From contig NZ_BNBZ01000010.1 of assembly GCF_014656215.1 (NCBI RefSeq), positions 1 to 64,000 of the forward strand: a stretch of DNA of 64,000 bases. The letters are read 5' to 3'. This DNA is from Streptomyces zaomyceticus (GTDB lineage Bacteria; Actinomycetota; Actinomycetes; Streptomycetales; Streptomycetaceae). The translations under genes were made by a program, and so were the position numbers. Shown in pieces: positions 47,167 through 56,059 of the stretch. The number at the start of each line of letters is the position of its first letter. The stretch's first letter is position 1. The notes beneath the pieces were generated by a model that ran no database searches, had not been told where the DNA came from, and saw only the letters and a list, made by a program, of their open reading frames with translations.

Positions 47167-48666
47167 CTACGCCACGAACGACCGCGGCGGCTCCGCTCCC
47201 CCGCCCGCGCCCGACTCGACCAGCCGGGCCGCGGCGGCGAGCCGGGCGGCCGCCTCGTCGGCCACCGGTCCGCCGACCGTGAAGGGCAGCCGGACGAAGC
47301 CCTCGAAGGCCCCGTCGACGCCGAAGCGCGGCCCGGAGGGGACACGGACGCCGACCCGCTCCCCCGCCTCGGCGAGCCGGGAGCCGGAGAGTCCGCCGGT
47401 GCGGACCCAGAGGGTGAGACCGCCGCGCGGCACGGAGAACTCCCACTCCGGGAGCTCCCTGCGGACCGCCGCGACCAGCGCGTCCCGGTTCTCCCGGGCC
47501 TGGTCGCGGCGGAGCGTCACGGCCTCCTCCCAGCCGCCCGTCCGCATGAGCCAGTTCACCCCGAGCTGCTCGAGGACGGGGGTGCCGAGGTCGGCGTACG
47601 CGCGCGCGGCCACCAGGGAGCGGATGACGTCGGGCGCCGCCCGGACCCAGCCGATGCGCATGCCCGCCCAGAAGGCCTTGCTGGCCGAGCCGACCGTCAG
47701 GACGGTGGAACCGGCCGGGTCGAAGGCGCAGACCGGCCGGGGCATCTCCAGGTCGTCGTCCAGCCCCAGTTCGGCCATGGTCTCGTCGACGACGAGGACG
47801 GTGCCGGCCGAGCGGGCCGCGTCCACGAGCTGCCGCCGCTGGTCCTCGTCGGCCAGCGCGCCGGTCGGGTTGTGGAAGTCGGCCACGACGTACGCGAGGC
47901 GGGGAGCCGCGTCGCGCAGCACCTGGCGCCACCGGCCCAGGTCCCAGCTCCCGAGGCCCTCGGACATCGCGACGGGCACGAGCCGGGCGCCGGCCGCCCG
48001 CATCAGCTGGAGGATGTTGGCGTACGAGGGGGACTCGACGGCGATGCGCTCGCCGCGCCCGGCGAAGAGATGGCAGATGGCGTCGATGGCGCCCATGGCG
48101 CCGGTCGTGACCATGATCTGTTCGGGCATCGTGGGGATGCCGCGCGCGGTGTACCGGTCGGCGAGCATCTGGCGGAGCGCGGGGAGGCCGGCCGGGTAGT
48201 CCCCGTGGGTGTGGGCGTAGGGCGGCAGTTCCTCCAGCGCCCCCTGGACGCCTCGGGTGAGCCAGGGCTCGGGTGCGGGCAGCGCCGCGCAGCCGAGGTC
48301 GATCATCGAGCCGAGGGCCTCCGGGGGCAGCGGTTCGAGGCCCCGGGCGGGCAGCGGGTTCCCGGCGGGTACGGCGGTCCAGCTGCCGGCGCCGCGCCGC
48401 GACTCCAGGAAGCCCTCGGCGCGGAGCGCCTCGTAGGCCGCGGCGACGGTCGTACGGCTGACGGTGAGGGCCAGGGCGAGTTCCCGCTCGGCGGGCAGCC
48501 GGGCGGCGACCGGGACGCGCCCCTCCAGGACGAGCAGGCGGATGCCGTCGGCCAGGGCGCGGTAGGCGGGCGGCTTCCTGGCGCCGGGTCCGGCGGGCCG
48601 CGGCTGCTGCGCCTGGAGCTGTCGCGCGAGCTGGGCCGGTCCTACCGCCGAAGTCCACTGGGCCAT
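47167..48666 (-). CDS. MocR-family PLP-binding regulator, YczR-like
   Basis: A 499-residue MocR protein. The GntR winged helix is at about residues 35-105 (AARLPAERELALALTVSRTTVAAAYEAL) and the aminotransferase-like domain follows, with the PLP lysine Lys330 in TVGSASKAFWAG. I chose ATG 48666 (MAQWTSAVG) with GGAAGGTGG upstream; the longer frame to 48753 runs across the promoter. It is divergent from yczE, the arrangement known for YczR regulators, so it should control that membrane protein. Confidence 0.88.
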   Translation of the reverse strand: MAQWTSAVGPAQLARQLQAQQPRPAGPGARKPPAYRALADGIRLLVLEGRVPVAARLPAERELALALTVSRTTVAAAYEALRAEGFLESRRGAGSWTAVPAGNPLPARGLEPLPPEALGSMIDLGCAALPAPEPWLTRGVQGALEELPPYAHTHGDYPAGLPALRQMLADRYTARGIPTMPEQIMVTTGAMGAIDAICHLFAGRGERIAVESPSYANILQLMRAAGARLVPVAMSEGLGSWDLGRWRQVLRDAAPRLAYVVADFHNPTGALADEDQRRQLVDAARSAGTVLVVDETMAELGLDDDLEMPRPVCAFDPAGSTVLTVGSASKAFWAGMRIGWVRAAPDVIRSLVAARAYADLGTPVLEQLGVNWLMRTGGWEEAVTLRRDQARENRDALVAAVRRELPEWEFSVPRGGLTLWVRTGGLSGSRLAEAGERVGVRVPSGPRFGVDGAFEGFVRLPFTVGGPVADEAAARLAAAARLVESGAGGGAEPPRSFVA

Positions 48667-48672
48667 CGAAAT

Positions 48673-48744
48673 CAGTCCACCTTCCTCGAATTGGCCATGG
48701 TTGGCACCCGTTCCCCCGCCACAGAGTGTCATGAGCCAGTCCAC
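48673..48744. promoter_or_regulatory. Divergent regulatory region between yczR-like and yczE genes
   Basis: The octamer CAGTCCAC occurs in the same orientation at 48673-48680 and 48737-48744, flanking TTGGCCATGG-TTGGC at 48691-48705. Direct repeats are the usual binding sites of MocR dimers. A plus-strand -35 TTGGCA (48701-48706) is present but the -10 is weak. Operator assignment is inference. Confidence 0.4.
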
Positions 48745-48767
48745 TACCACCACCCTGGGGGATTCCC

Positions 48768-49436
48768 TTGTCCATCGCCTCCGGCCTCCACGGCCGGCAT
48801 CTCACCCGTCGGCTCGTCCAGCTCTACGTGGGGCTGACGCTGTACGGGGTCAGCTCGGCGCTGCTGGTGCGCAGCGGTCTCGGCCTCGAGCCCTGGGGAG
48901 TCCTCCATCAGGGGCTCGCCGAGAAGACCGGTCTGACCATCGGTGTGGTGTCGATCGTGGTGGGGGCCGCGGTGCTGCTGCTGTGGATCCCGATCCGGCA
49001 GCGGCCGGGGCTCGGCACCGTGTCCAACGTGTTCGTGATCGGTCTGGCGATGGACGGCACCCTGGCGCTCGTCCCGGACGTCCACGGCCCGGCCTGGCGG
49101 ATCGCGCTGCTGGGGGCGGGCATCGTCCTGAACGGGGTCGCGACCGGTCTGTACATCGCGGCGCGCTTCGGCCCCGGCCCGCGCGACGGTCTGATGACCG
49201 GGCTGCACCGGCTCACCGGCCGGTCGATCCGGCTGGTGCGGACGGCGATCGAGGTGGCGGTGGTCGCCACCGGCTTCCTGCTCGGCGGCTCGGTCGGCGT
49301 CGGTACGGTGCTGTACGCACTGGCCATCGGGCCGCTCGCCCAGTTCTTCCTCCGCCTGTTCGCCGTCGCGGAGCCGGACTCCGGAAGCACCGAGGTCGCC
49401 CGGTCGACACCGGAAGGCGCCATACTGCGGCGGTGA
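48768..49436 (+). CDS. YczE-family membrane protein
   Basis: A 222-residue integral membrane protein with about five or six helices. The family motifs GLGLEPWGVLHQGLAE near residue 37 and FGPGPRDGLMTGLH near residue 130 are present. YczE proteins have no proven biochemical function; in Bacillus a relative is linked to surfactin production. The TTG start at 48768 has GGGGGA seven bases upstream. It is controlled from the divergent YczR-like regulator and its stop overlaps the GDPD start (GTGA). Confidence 0.88.
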   Translation: MSIASGLHGRHLTRRLVQLYVGLTLYGVSSALLVRSGLGLEPWGVLHQGLAEKTGLTIGVVSIVVGAAVLLLWIPIRQRPGLGTVSNVFVIGLAMDGTLALVPDVHGPAWRIALLGAGIVLNGVATGLYIAARFGPGPRDGLMTGLHRLTGRSIRLVRTAIEVAVVATGFLLGGSVGVGTVLYALAIGPLAQFFLRLFAVAEPDSGSTEVARSTPEGAILRR

Positions 49437-50197
49437 CTCGCGTACGCCACCCCTACCTCGACCACCCGTCGCCCCTCCCGTTCGCCCATCGCGGCGGAAC
49501 GGCGAACGGCCTGGAGAACACCGCGGCCGCCTTCCGCCGGGCCGCCGCGGCGGGCTACCGCTATTTCGAGACCGATGTGCACACCACGGCCGACGGGGTT
49601 CTCGTCGCCTTCCACGACGCGACCCTCGACCGGGTCACGGACGCCTCCGGCCGGATCCGCGACCTTCCGTGGGCGGCCGTCCGCGAGGCCCGCGTGGCGG
49701 GCAAGGAACCGCTGCCGCTCTTCGCCGACCTCCTGGACGAGTTCCCGGAGGCCCGCTGGAACGTGGACCTCAAGACCGAATCGGCCCTGCTCCCCCTGCT
49801 GGACCTGATCCGCAGAAAGCGTGCCTGGGACCGGGTCTGTGTGAGCTCCTTCACCGAGGCCCGGCTGGCCCGGGTGCAGCGCATGGCGGGTCCCGAGCTG
49901 GCCACCTCGTACGGGGTGGGCGGTGTGATCGGGCTGCGGCTGCGCTCCCTCGGCATCCCGGCCGCGGTGCGGGCCGGGGCGATCGCCGCGCAGGTCCCCG
50001 AGCGTCAGGGCCCCGTCACCGTGGTGGACCGCCGCTTCATACGGGAGGCGCACGCGCGCGGGCTCCAGGTCCATGTCTGGACGGTGAACGATCCGGACAG
50101 GATGAACTCTCTCCTCGACCTCGGGGTGGATGGCATCATGACCGATCAACTGGAGACGCTGCGCTCGGTGCTGACCGCGCGGGGCGTGTGGGTCTGA
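49433..50197 (+). CDS. Glycerophosphodiester phosphodiesterase
   Basis: A 254-residue cytosolic-type GDPD enzyme that splits glycerophosphodiesters to glycerol 3-phosphate and an alcohol. The catalytic His19 is in FAHRGG, the metal-binding pair is in YFETDVH, the second catalytic His is in VAFHDATLDRVT, and the barrel ends with VWTVNDPDRM and GVDGIMTD. GTG 49433 overlaps the yczE stop; the longer upstream frame is spurious. Coupling with a membrane protein gene suggests phospholipid turnover. Confidence 0.92.
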   Translation: MTRVRHPYLDHPSPLPFAHRGGTANGLENTAAAFRRAAAAGYRYFETDVHTTADGVLVAFHDATLDRVTDASGRIRDLPWAAVREARVAGKEPLPLFADLLDEFPEARWNVDLKTESALLPLLDLIRRKRAWDRVCVSSFTEARLARVQRMAGPELATSYGVGGVIGLRLRSLGIPAAVRAGAIAAQVPERQGPVTVVDRRFIREAHARGLQVHVWTVNDPDRMNSLLDLGVDGIMTDQLETLRSVLTARGVWV

Positions 50198-50267
50198 GCG
50201 CGCGTCCCGGTGGCACCGGCCCCGGATCACCGGGCCGGATCACGGGGACCAACGAGGGGGCGCGGCC

Positions 50268-51638
50268 TTGACCGCTGAAACCACCGAGCCGGAGGAGTAC
50301 GCGGCCGATCCTGTCGCGCGCAAGCGTGAGCAGCGGGGCTGGTACTTCTACGACTTCGCCTGCTCCGTGTACTCGACGAGCGTCGTCACCGTGTTCCTCG
50401 GCCCCTATCTGACCTCGGTGGCACGGGCGGCCGCCGACGCCGAGGGCTTTGTGCACCCCCTCGGGATACCGGTGCGGGCCGGCTCGCTCTTCGCGTACGC
50501 CGTGTCCGCCTCGATCGTGGTCGCGGTCCTGGTGATGCCCCTGGTGGGTGCGGTCGCGGACCGTACGGGCCGGAAGAAGCCGCTGCTCGCGGCCTCGGCC
50601 TATCTGGGGGCCACGGCGACCGCCGGCATGTTCTTCCTGGAGGGCGACCGGTATCTCCTCGGCGCGTTCCTGCTGATCGTGGCGAACGCCTCCCTCTCGG
50701 TGTCGATGGTGCTCTACAACGCCTATCTGCCGCAGATCTCGGAGCCGGACGAGCGGGACGCGGTCTCCTCCCGCGGCTGGGCCTTCGGCTACACGTCGGG
50801 CGCGCTCGTCCTGGTCCTGAACCTGGTCCTGTACTCGGGCCACGACTCGTTCGGTCTCACCGAGGGCGAGGCGGTCCGGATCTGTCTGGCCTCGGCCGGT
50901 GTCTGGTGGGGCGCCTTCACCCTCGTACCGCTGCGGCGGCTGCGTGACCGGCAGCTGGCCCGGGAGGGGCGGGACGGCGCCGGGGAGGCCGCGGTGGGCA
51001 GCGGCTGGCGTCAGCTGCGGGAGACCCTCAAGGACATGCGCCGGCATCCGCTGACGCTGTCGTTCCTCCTCGCCTACCTGATCTACAACGACGGCGTGCA
51101 GACGGTGATCTCGCAGGCCTCGCTGTTCGGCTCCGAGGAGCTGGGCCTCGACCAGACCACACTGATCACGGCGGTCCTCCTGGTCCAGGTGCTCGCGGTG
51201 GCGGGCGCGCTGGGCATGGGGCGACTCGCCCGGTCGTACGGCGCCAAGCGGACGATTCTCGGCTCGCTCGCGGTGTGGACCCTGATCCTCGCGGCGGCCT
51301 ATTTCCTGCCGGCCGACGCGCCCGTGTTCTTCTACTCCCTGGCGGCCGCGATCGGCCTGGTGCTGGGCGGGAGCCAGGCTCTGTCGCGCTCACTGTTCTC
51401 GCATCTGGTCCCGCGCGGCAAGGAGGCGGAGTACTTCTCGGCCTACGAGATGAGCGATCGGGGGCTCAGTTGGCTGGGGCCACTCGTGTTCGGTCTCGCG
51501 TATCAGCTGACCGGGAGCTACCGGGATGCCATCATCTCCCTGGTGATCTTCTTCGTGGTCGGCTTCACCCTGCTCGCCCGGGTCCCGGTGCGGCGCGCGG
51601 TGGAGGCCGCGGGGAACCCGATACCGGACCGAATTTAG
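50268..51638 (+). CDS. MFS transporter, UMF1 family
   Basis: A 456-residue transporter with about twelve helices. The N-terminal WYFYDFACSVYSTSVVTVFLG is the hallmark of the UMF1/Atg22-like branch (given as WYFYDFACSVYSTSV), followed by ADRTGRKKPLL, the MFS motif A. The substrate is unknown; relatives export amino acids or small molecules. The TTG start at 50268 follows GAGGGGG. It comes 70 bp after the GDPD gene on the same strand and may belong to the same transcript. Confidence 0.87.
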   Translation: MTAETTEPEEYAADPVARKREQRGWYFYDFACSVYSTSVVTVFLGPYLTSVARAAADAEGFVHPLGIPVRAGSLFAYAVSASIVVAVLVMPLVGAVADRTGRKKPLLAASAYLGATATAGMFFLEGDRYLLGAFLLIVANASLSVSMVLYNAYLPQISEPDERDAVSSRGWAFGYTSGALVLVLNLVLYSGHDSFGLTEGEAVRICLASAGVWWGAFTLVPLRRLRDRQLAREGRDGAGEAAVGSGWRQLRETLKDMRRHPLTLSFLLAYLIYNDGVQTVISQASLFGSEELGLDQTTLITAVLLVQVLAVAGALGMGRLARSYGAKRTILGSLAVWTLILAAAYFLPADAPVFFYSLAAAIGLVLGGSQALSRSLFSHLVPRGKEAEYFSAYEMSDRGLSWLGPLVFGLAYQLTGSYRDAIISLVIFFVVGFTLLARVPVRRAVEAAGNPIPDRI

Positions 51639-51721
51639 ACGTGGCAGTGAAAGGGCGGTAGTGTACGCGTTTGGCCTGCCAGGCGGACCGTTACTGCGTG
51701 CTGCTTTAGTGAAGACACTGG

Positions 51722-51745
51722 GTCACATCTGCCGTCAGATGTGAC
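51722..51745. repeat. Perfect inverted repeat between the UMF1 gene and rbpA
   Basis: GTCACATCTG-CCGT-CAGATGTGAC has 10-bp perfect arms and a 4-base loop. It is 84 bp after the transporter stop and 61 bp before the SigR promoter of rbpA. It may be a terminator for the transporter, but no T-run follows on the plus strand, or an operator in the rbpA upstream region. Confidence 0.7.
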
Positions 51746-51805
51746 AAAACGGGCACTGGTGGGTACAACAAGGGGCGGCACGACGGGCGACGCATGACCC
51801 GGCAC

Positions 51806-51832
51806 GGGAATCTTTACCGCCGACCGGACGTT
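51806..51832 (+). promoter_or_regulatory. SigR (thiol-stress) promoter of rbpA
   Basis: GGGAAT (51806-51811), exactly 18 bp, GTT (51830-51832) matches the Streptomyces SigR consensus GGGAAT-N18-GTT. It is about 60 bp upstream of rbpA, which is an established SigR target in S. coelicolor. Induction by disulfide stress is therefore expected. Confidence 0.88.
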
Positions 51833-51893
51833 GACCGGATAACGACGACAGCGACACCTGTCCTGTGGGCGACAAGCCCGGGAGGCACGATTC

Positions 51894-52268
51894 ATGAGTG
51901 AGCGAGCTCTTCGCGGCACGCGCCTCGTGGTGACGAGCTACGAGACCGACCGCGGCATCGATCTGGCCCCGCGCCAGGCCGTGGAGTACGCATGCGAGAA
52001 GGGCCATCGTTTTGAGATGCCCTTCTCGGTGGAAGCGGAAATTCCGCCGGAGTGGGAGTGCAAGGTCTGCGGAATCCAGGCACTCCTGGTGGACGGGGAC
52101 GGACCTGAGGAGAAGAAGGGCAAGCCTGCGCGTACGCACTGGGACATGCTCATGGAGCGACGCACCCGCGAGGAGTTGGAGGAGGTCCTCGCCGAAAGGC
52201 TGGCCGTCCTGCGTTCCGGCGCCATGAACATCGCCGTGCATCCGCGCGACAGCCGCAAGTCCGCCTAG
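51894..52268 (+). CDS. rbpA: RNA polymerase-binding protein RbpA
   Basis: A 124-residue actinobacterial transcription factor that binds the principal sigma factor and the core enzyme and stabilises the open complex. The zinc-site residues Cys34, His38, Cys56 and Cys59 are all present (ACEKGH and ECKVCG). The C-terminal sigma-interacting helix THWDMLMERRTREELEE follows a basic linker EEKKGKPAR. GGGAGG precedes the ATG at 51894. It is monocistronic, with a SigR promoter upstream and a strong terminator downstream. By memory it is SCO1421. Confidence 0.96.
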   Translation: MSERALRGTRLVVTSYETDRGIDLAPRQAVEYACEKGHRFEMPFSVEAEIPPEWECKVCGIQALLVDGDGPEEKKGKPARTHWDMLMERRTREELEEVLAERLAVLRSGAMNIAVHPRDSRKSA

Positions 52269-52287
52269 CGGACCCACCGGACGAACA

Positions 52288-52336
52288 AACGCCGCGGGGC
52301 CCGGTACACGATCTGTGTACCGGGCCCCGCGGCGTT
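52288..52336. terminator. Strong terminator after rbpA
   Basis: AACGCCGCGGGGCCCGGTAC pairs with GTACCGGGCCCCGCGGCGTT, extended by an inner AC/GT pair around GATCT. The perfect stem of about 22 bp is one of the strongest in the window. It lies between convergent rbpA and fxsA and is followed by about 120 bp with no gene. Confidence 0.9.
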
Positions 52337-52457
52337 CTCCGTACCTGCTGGTGGTTCCACTCGCGCCACCCGGCGCCCGGCGGGCCGCTCCCGGGTGGCG
52401 CCTCCCCGCACGTGTGCCCGCTCCCCCGTCGCCGAGGGGGCGGGCACGAGGGAGTGA

Positions 52458-53051
52458 TCAGGACGTCAGGGGCGGGCGCGGCTCGTCGGCCCGGCGCGGG
52501 CCCTGTGCGGCCTCCTCGCGGATGACCTCGCCCTGGACGACCTTGCCGTCCGGGCGGTGGATACGGGCCTGCTGGAAGGCGTCCTGGAGGCTGCCGGGAG
52601 GTGCGGCGGCCATCCGGCGCTCGGCGGCCCGGTCCGCGTACCGCCCCAGGAAGGAGCGGACCGGGGGAATCAGCAGGAGCAGACCGACCGCGTCAGAGAC
52701 CAGACCGGGGATCACCAGGAGCAGGCCGCCGAGCATCAGGAAGCCGTTGCGGTCCTCCGCGCCGGTCCGCTCGGGCGCCGTCGGCATCGTGCCGGCCTGC
52801 GCCGCGGCCTGGGCCTGCTGGAAGGTCGAGGTGAGGTTGCCGAAGGCACGTCGGCCCGCCCGCTTGACGACGGCGGCACCGAGTACGGCGCCGCCGACGA
52901 GCAGGGCGAAGACGGTCAGTCCGCCCGCCACGTCCGCCACCACCGTGAGCAGCCAGATCTCCAGGACCAGCCAGGCGGCGACGGCGAGCGGAAGGTAGGT
53001 ACGCGCGCGTGAGCGCTTCGGGGCGAGGGGAGGCGTTGCGCCGGTCGTCAT
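52458..53051 (-). CDS. fxsA: FxsA family membrane protein
   Basis: A 197-residue FxsA protein with helices at about residues 18-37 (YLPLAVAAWLVLEIWLLTVV), 42-62 and 103-125 (FLMLGGLLLVIPGLVSDAVG), the last holding the family motif GLLLVIPGLVSDAVGLLLLIPP (shown only in part). In E. coli FxsA reduces phage F exclusion by PifA; its role in Streptomyces is unknown. The Streptomyces form has a longer cytosolic tail (RRADEPRPPLTS). It follows ppm1 in gene order but is transcribed toward rbpA, 73 bp upstream of ppm1's stop. Confidence 0.9.
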   Translation of the reverse strand: MTTGATPPLAPKRSRARTYLPLAVAAWLVLEIWLLTVVADVAGGLTVFALLVGGAVLGAAVVKRAGRRAFGNLTSTFQQAQAAAQAGTMPTAPERTGAEDRNGFLMLGGLLLVIPGLVSDAVGLLLLIPPVRSFLGRYADRAAERRMAAAPPGSLQDAFQQARIHRPDGKVVQGEVIREEAAQGPRRADEPRPPLTS

Positions 53052-53124
53052 GGACCCCAGTGTGCCTGGCGCCCCGCCGGAACGTCGTAAAGGAGGGATC
53101 AGGACGTGAGCCCGCGGAAAGGGG

Positions 53125-53901
53125 TCAGGAGGCCTTGCGGCCGAGCAGCTTGCCGACCTTCTCCGCCCGCGCCGACAGACCCCAGCCGGTGACCCGCCAC
53201 AGCGCCTCGACGACGATGTTCCGGCTCATCTTGGAGTCGCCGACCTCGCGCTCCACGAAGGTGATCGGGACCTCGACGACATGGAAGCCGGCGGCAACGG
53301 CCCGCCGGGCCAGGTCGACCTGGAAGCAGTAGCCGGCCGAGGCCACGTCCTCCAGGCCCAGGCCCTCCAGGGTCTCCTTGCGGAAGGCCCGGTAGCCGCC
53401 GGTGACGTCGCGGATCGGTACGTCGAGCATCACGCGCGAGTAGAGGCTGCCGCCGCGGGAGATGAACTCGCGGGACTTCGGCCAGTTCACGATGCGGCCG
53501 CCGGGCACCCAGCGCGAGCCGAGGACCAGGTCCGCGCCCTTGAGGGCGGTGAGCAGCCGCGGGAGCTCCTCGGGCTGGTGGGAGCCGTCGGCGTCCATCT
53601 CGACGAGGACGTCGTACCCGTGCTCGATGCCCCACCGGAAACCGGCGAGGTAGGCGGCTCCGAGCCCCTCCTTGCCCTTGCGGTGCAGTACGTGCACATG
53701 GTCGTCCTCGGACGCGATCTCGTCCGCGAACTTGCCCGTGCCGTCAGGACTGTTGTCGTCGGCGACGAGAATGTGCGCCTCGGGTACCGCTTCCCGCACC
53801 CGCGCGACGATCGGCTTGATGTTCTCCGCCTCGTTGTAGGTCGGAATGATCACCAAGGCCTTGCCGAGCGGGCCGTAACGCCTCTGGCCACCGTCGTTCA
53901 C
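53125..53901 (-). CDS. ppm1: Polyprenol-phosphate mannose synthase
   Basis: A 258-residue GT2 enzyme that moves mannose from GDP-mannose to polyprenyl phosphate, supplying the donor for protein O-mannosylation and glycolipids. Motifs are VIIPTYNEAENI, VADDNSPDGTG, the metal-binding EMDADGSHQPEE and GSRWVPGG; the C-terminus lacks the acyltransferase domain fused in mycobacteria. GTG 53901 has GAAGGGGCAG upstream. By memory this is SCO1423, required for glycosylation of the phiC31 receptor in S. coelicolor. Confidence 0.93.
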   Translation of the reverse strand: MNDGGQRRYGPLGKALVIIPTYNEAENIKPIVARVREAVPEAHILVADDNSPDGTGKFADEIASEDDHVHVLHRKGKEGLGAAYLAGFRWGIEHGYDVLVEMDADGSHQPEELPRLLTALKGADLVLGSRWVPGGRIVNWPKSREFISRGGSLYSRVMLDVPIRDVTGGYRAFRKETLEGLGLEDVASAGYCFQVDLARRAVAAGFHVVEVPITFVEREVGDSKMSRNIVVEALWRVTGWGLSARAEKVGKLLGRKAS

Positions 53902-54336
53902 TACTGCCCCTTCGGATACAAACGCAGGACCCCACCATAGCGAGGTCCCCGGAGTGCTCCGGCGCGGCGGGTCGTCCGTGAGGGGAGGACGTGCGGTGCG
54001 GGGCCCGTCGTCCTTCGGTCCGACCTGGGATCCGCCGGCTGCGGAATCGACCGAGGGCCGTTGTCTACTGAACGTCCGGGCCCCACCCGGGTCGCACCTT
54101 CCGCCGGAGAAACCTTCCCTCGCGGCCGAGGCGCGGGCGGCGTTCGGCGAAAGCGTGGGGATGCGGTCCGGTCGGACGTCCTGTGGTGGACGCCGAGAAC
54201 CTACCCGCCCCCGCCGGGCGACTGTCAACACCCGCTTGACCTGCGGAGACGTCCCAAAAGGCCAGGCCGGAGGGGAAGATCCGCAGGTCGGGGACAAGTA
54301 CCCGGAACGCGTGTCCGGGGGTGACATATCCCCACA
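53902..54336. other. Intergenic region upstream of ppm1
   Basis: This 435-bp gap lies between the same-strand amidohydrolase and ppm1. A minus-strand promoter candidate is TTGACA (54223-54228), 19 bp, TAGGTT (54198-54203), which would give a leader of nearly 300 nt for ppm1. A weak CCCGGA...TCCGGG hairpin near 54303-54320 may end the amidohydrolase transcript. No gene is supported in it. Confidence 0.5.
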
Positions 54337-55980
54337 TCACTCGTTCGGCCGTACGAACACCGACTGCCCGTGCACGACCGTACGCAGACAGACGGGGAGG
54401 TCGGCACCGGGGGACAGATCGGGCAGACCGGGCGTCCCGGAGCGCGGGTCGGTGGACCAGCGGGCCACCCGGTCGTCGGGCGCCTGGACGACGAGCTCCT
54501 CGGTGCGCCAGACCGCGTAGTCGGCGGGGGCGCCGGGAACCAGCGTCCCGGCGTCGTCCCGGCCCACGGCCCGCCAGCCGCCCCGGGTGTGGGCGGTGAA
54601 GGCGGCCCGGACGGAGATCCGGTGCTCCGGGGTGCGGTGGAAGGCGGCGGCCCGGACGGTGCCCCAGGGGTCGAGCGGTGTGACCGGGCTGTCGGATCCG
54701 AAGGCCAGCGGCACACCCGCGCGCAGCAGCGCCGCGTACGGGTTGAGGGTGCGGGCCCGCTCGGCGCCGAGCCGGTCGGCGTACATGCCCTCCTCGCCGC
54801 CCCAGAACGCGTCGAAGGCGGGCTGGACCGAGGCCGTGAGTCCGAGCTCGGCGAAGGCGGCGATCGTCTCCGGCGTGAGCATCTCGACATGCTCGACGCG
54901 GTGCCGCGCGGCCCGGATCCTGGCCAGGCCGAGCTTCTCGGCGGCGGCCCTGACGCCCTCCACGACGGCCGTGACGGCGGCGTCCCCGATGGCGTGGAAG
55001 CCGGCCTGGAGGCCCGCCTCGGTACAGGCCACCACATGGAGGGCGACGGTGGCCGCGTCCAGGTGGGCGGCGCCCGTGTGGGCGGTGTCGGAGTGGTCGG
55101 CGTAGGGCTCGTGGAGGCAGGCCGTGTGGGAGCCGAGGGAGCCGTCGGCGAACAGGTCTCCGGCCGCGCCGAGGGCACCGAGGGCGCGGGCCCGCTCGAC
55201 GTCGAGGTCGGCCCAGTAGCCGACGACGCGGGGCCCGGCCTCGTCGCGCGCGAGGTCCAGGAGGCCGGTGAAGTCCTCCTCGGAGGAGATGTGGGGGCCG
55301 CCGCACTCGTGCAGGGTGCCGATGCCGAGCGAGGCGGCCCGGCTCCGGGCGGCGCGCTGCGCCTCGGTGCGCTGGCGCGCCGAGACGGCCCCGAAGGCGG
55401 CGGCGCGCACGGCATGATGGGCGTCGCCGGTGAGCGGCCGCCGTCCGTCGTGGAAGCCGTCCAGGTCGCGGACGCCGGGGACGAGGTCGAGCAGGGCGGT
55501 GGTGACGACGGCGGAGTGGACGTCGATCCGGGTGAGGTAGAGCGGGCGGCCGCCGGTGAGTTCGTCGAGTTCGGCGCGGGTGAGCGGTCGGCGCTCGGGC
55601 CAGCGGGCGGCGTCCCAGCCGTGACCGATGAGGATGCGGTCCTCGGGGCGGGCGGCGGCGTGGGCCCGGATCAGCTCCGCCGCGTCGGCGAGCGAGGCAG
55701 CGGTGGACAGGTCGAGCCCGGTGAGGGCGAACCCGGTGGCGGTGGTGTGCACATGGGCGTCGACGAACGCCGGGGTGACGAGCGCGCCCTCCAGGTCGAC
55801 CACCTCGTCCACACCGGAGGCGAAGGCGTCGGCCGCGCCCTCCGAACCCACCCAGGCGACGTGTCCGCGCTCCACCACCATGGCGGTGGCGAAGGGGTCG
55901 GCGGGGCTGTGGACTTCTCCACCGCGCAGCAGCACGGTGCGGTGTTCGGCGGGAGACGCAGGAGGCATGGACTCACTCAT
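54337..55980 (-). CDS. Amidohydrolase, YtcJ-like
   Basis: A 547-residue metal-dependent hydrolase of the amidohydrolase superfamily. Metal ligands are in FVDAHVHTTATG (HxH), HRVEHVEML and the late catalytic Asp in FGSDSPVTPLDP; HAIGDAAV carries another conserved His. YtcJ relatives act on formamides or exo-amides, but the substrate here is unknown. The ATG at 55980 gives MSESMPPASPAEHRTVLLRGG. It is 80 bp downstream of the Lrp regulator gene on the same strand. Confidence 0.9.
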   Translation of the reverse strand: MSESMPPASPAEHRTVLLRGGEVHSPADPFATAMVVERGHVAWVGSEGAADAFASGVDEVVDLEGALVTPAFVDAHVHTTATGFALTGLDLSTAASLADAAELIRAHAAARPEDRILIGHGWDAARWPERRPLTRAELDELTGGRPLYLTRIDVHSAVVTTALLDLVPGVRDLDGFHDGRRPLTGDAHHAVRAAAFGAVSARQRTEAQRAARSRAASLGIGTLHECGGPHISSEEDFTGLLDLARDEAGPRVVGYWADLDVERARALGALGAAGDLFADGSLGSHTACLHEPYADHSDTAHTGAAHLDAATVALHVVACTEAGLQAGFHAIGDAAVTAVVEGVRAAAEKLGLARIRAARHRVEHVEMLTPETIAAFAELGLTASVQPAFDAFWGGEEGMYADRLGAERARTLNPYAALLRAGVPLAFGSDSPVTPLDPWGTVRAAAFHRTPEHRISVRAAFTAHTRGGWRAVGRDDAGTLVPGAPADYAVWRTEELVVQAPDDRVARWSTDPRSGTPGLPDLSPGADLPVCLRTVVHGQSVFVRPNE

Positions 55981-56059
55981 GCGTCCAGGCTAGGACCTGG
56001 CCGGACCCGGTTTGTCCGGCAGGTCCCCCTTGGGGCGGCCGGCGCACCCGCGGGGCGGG

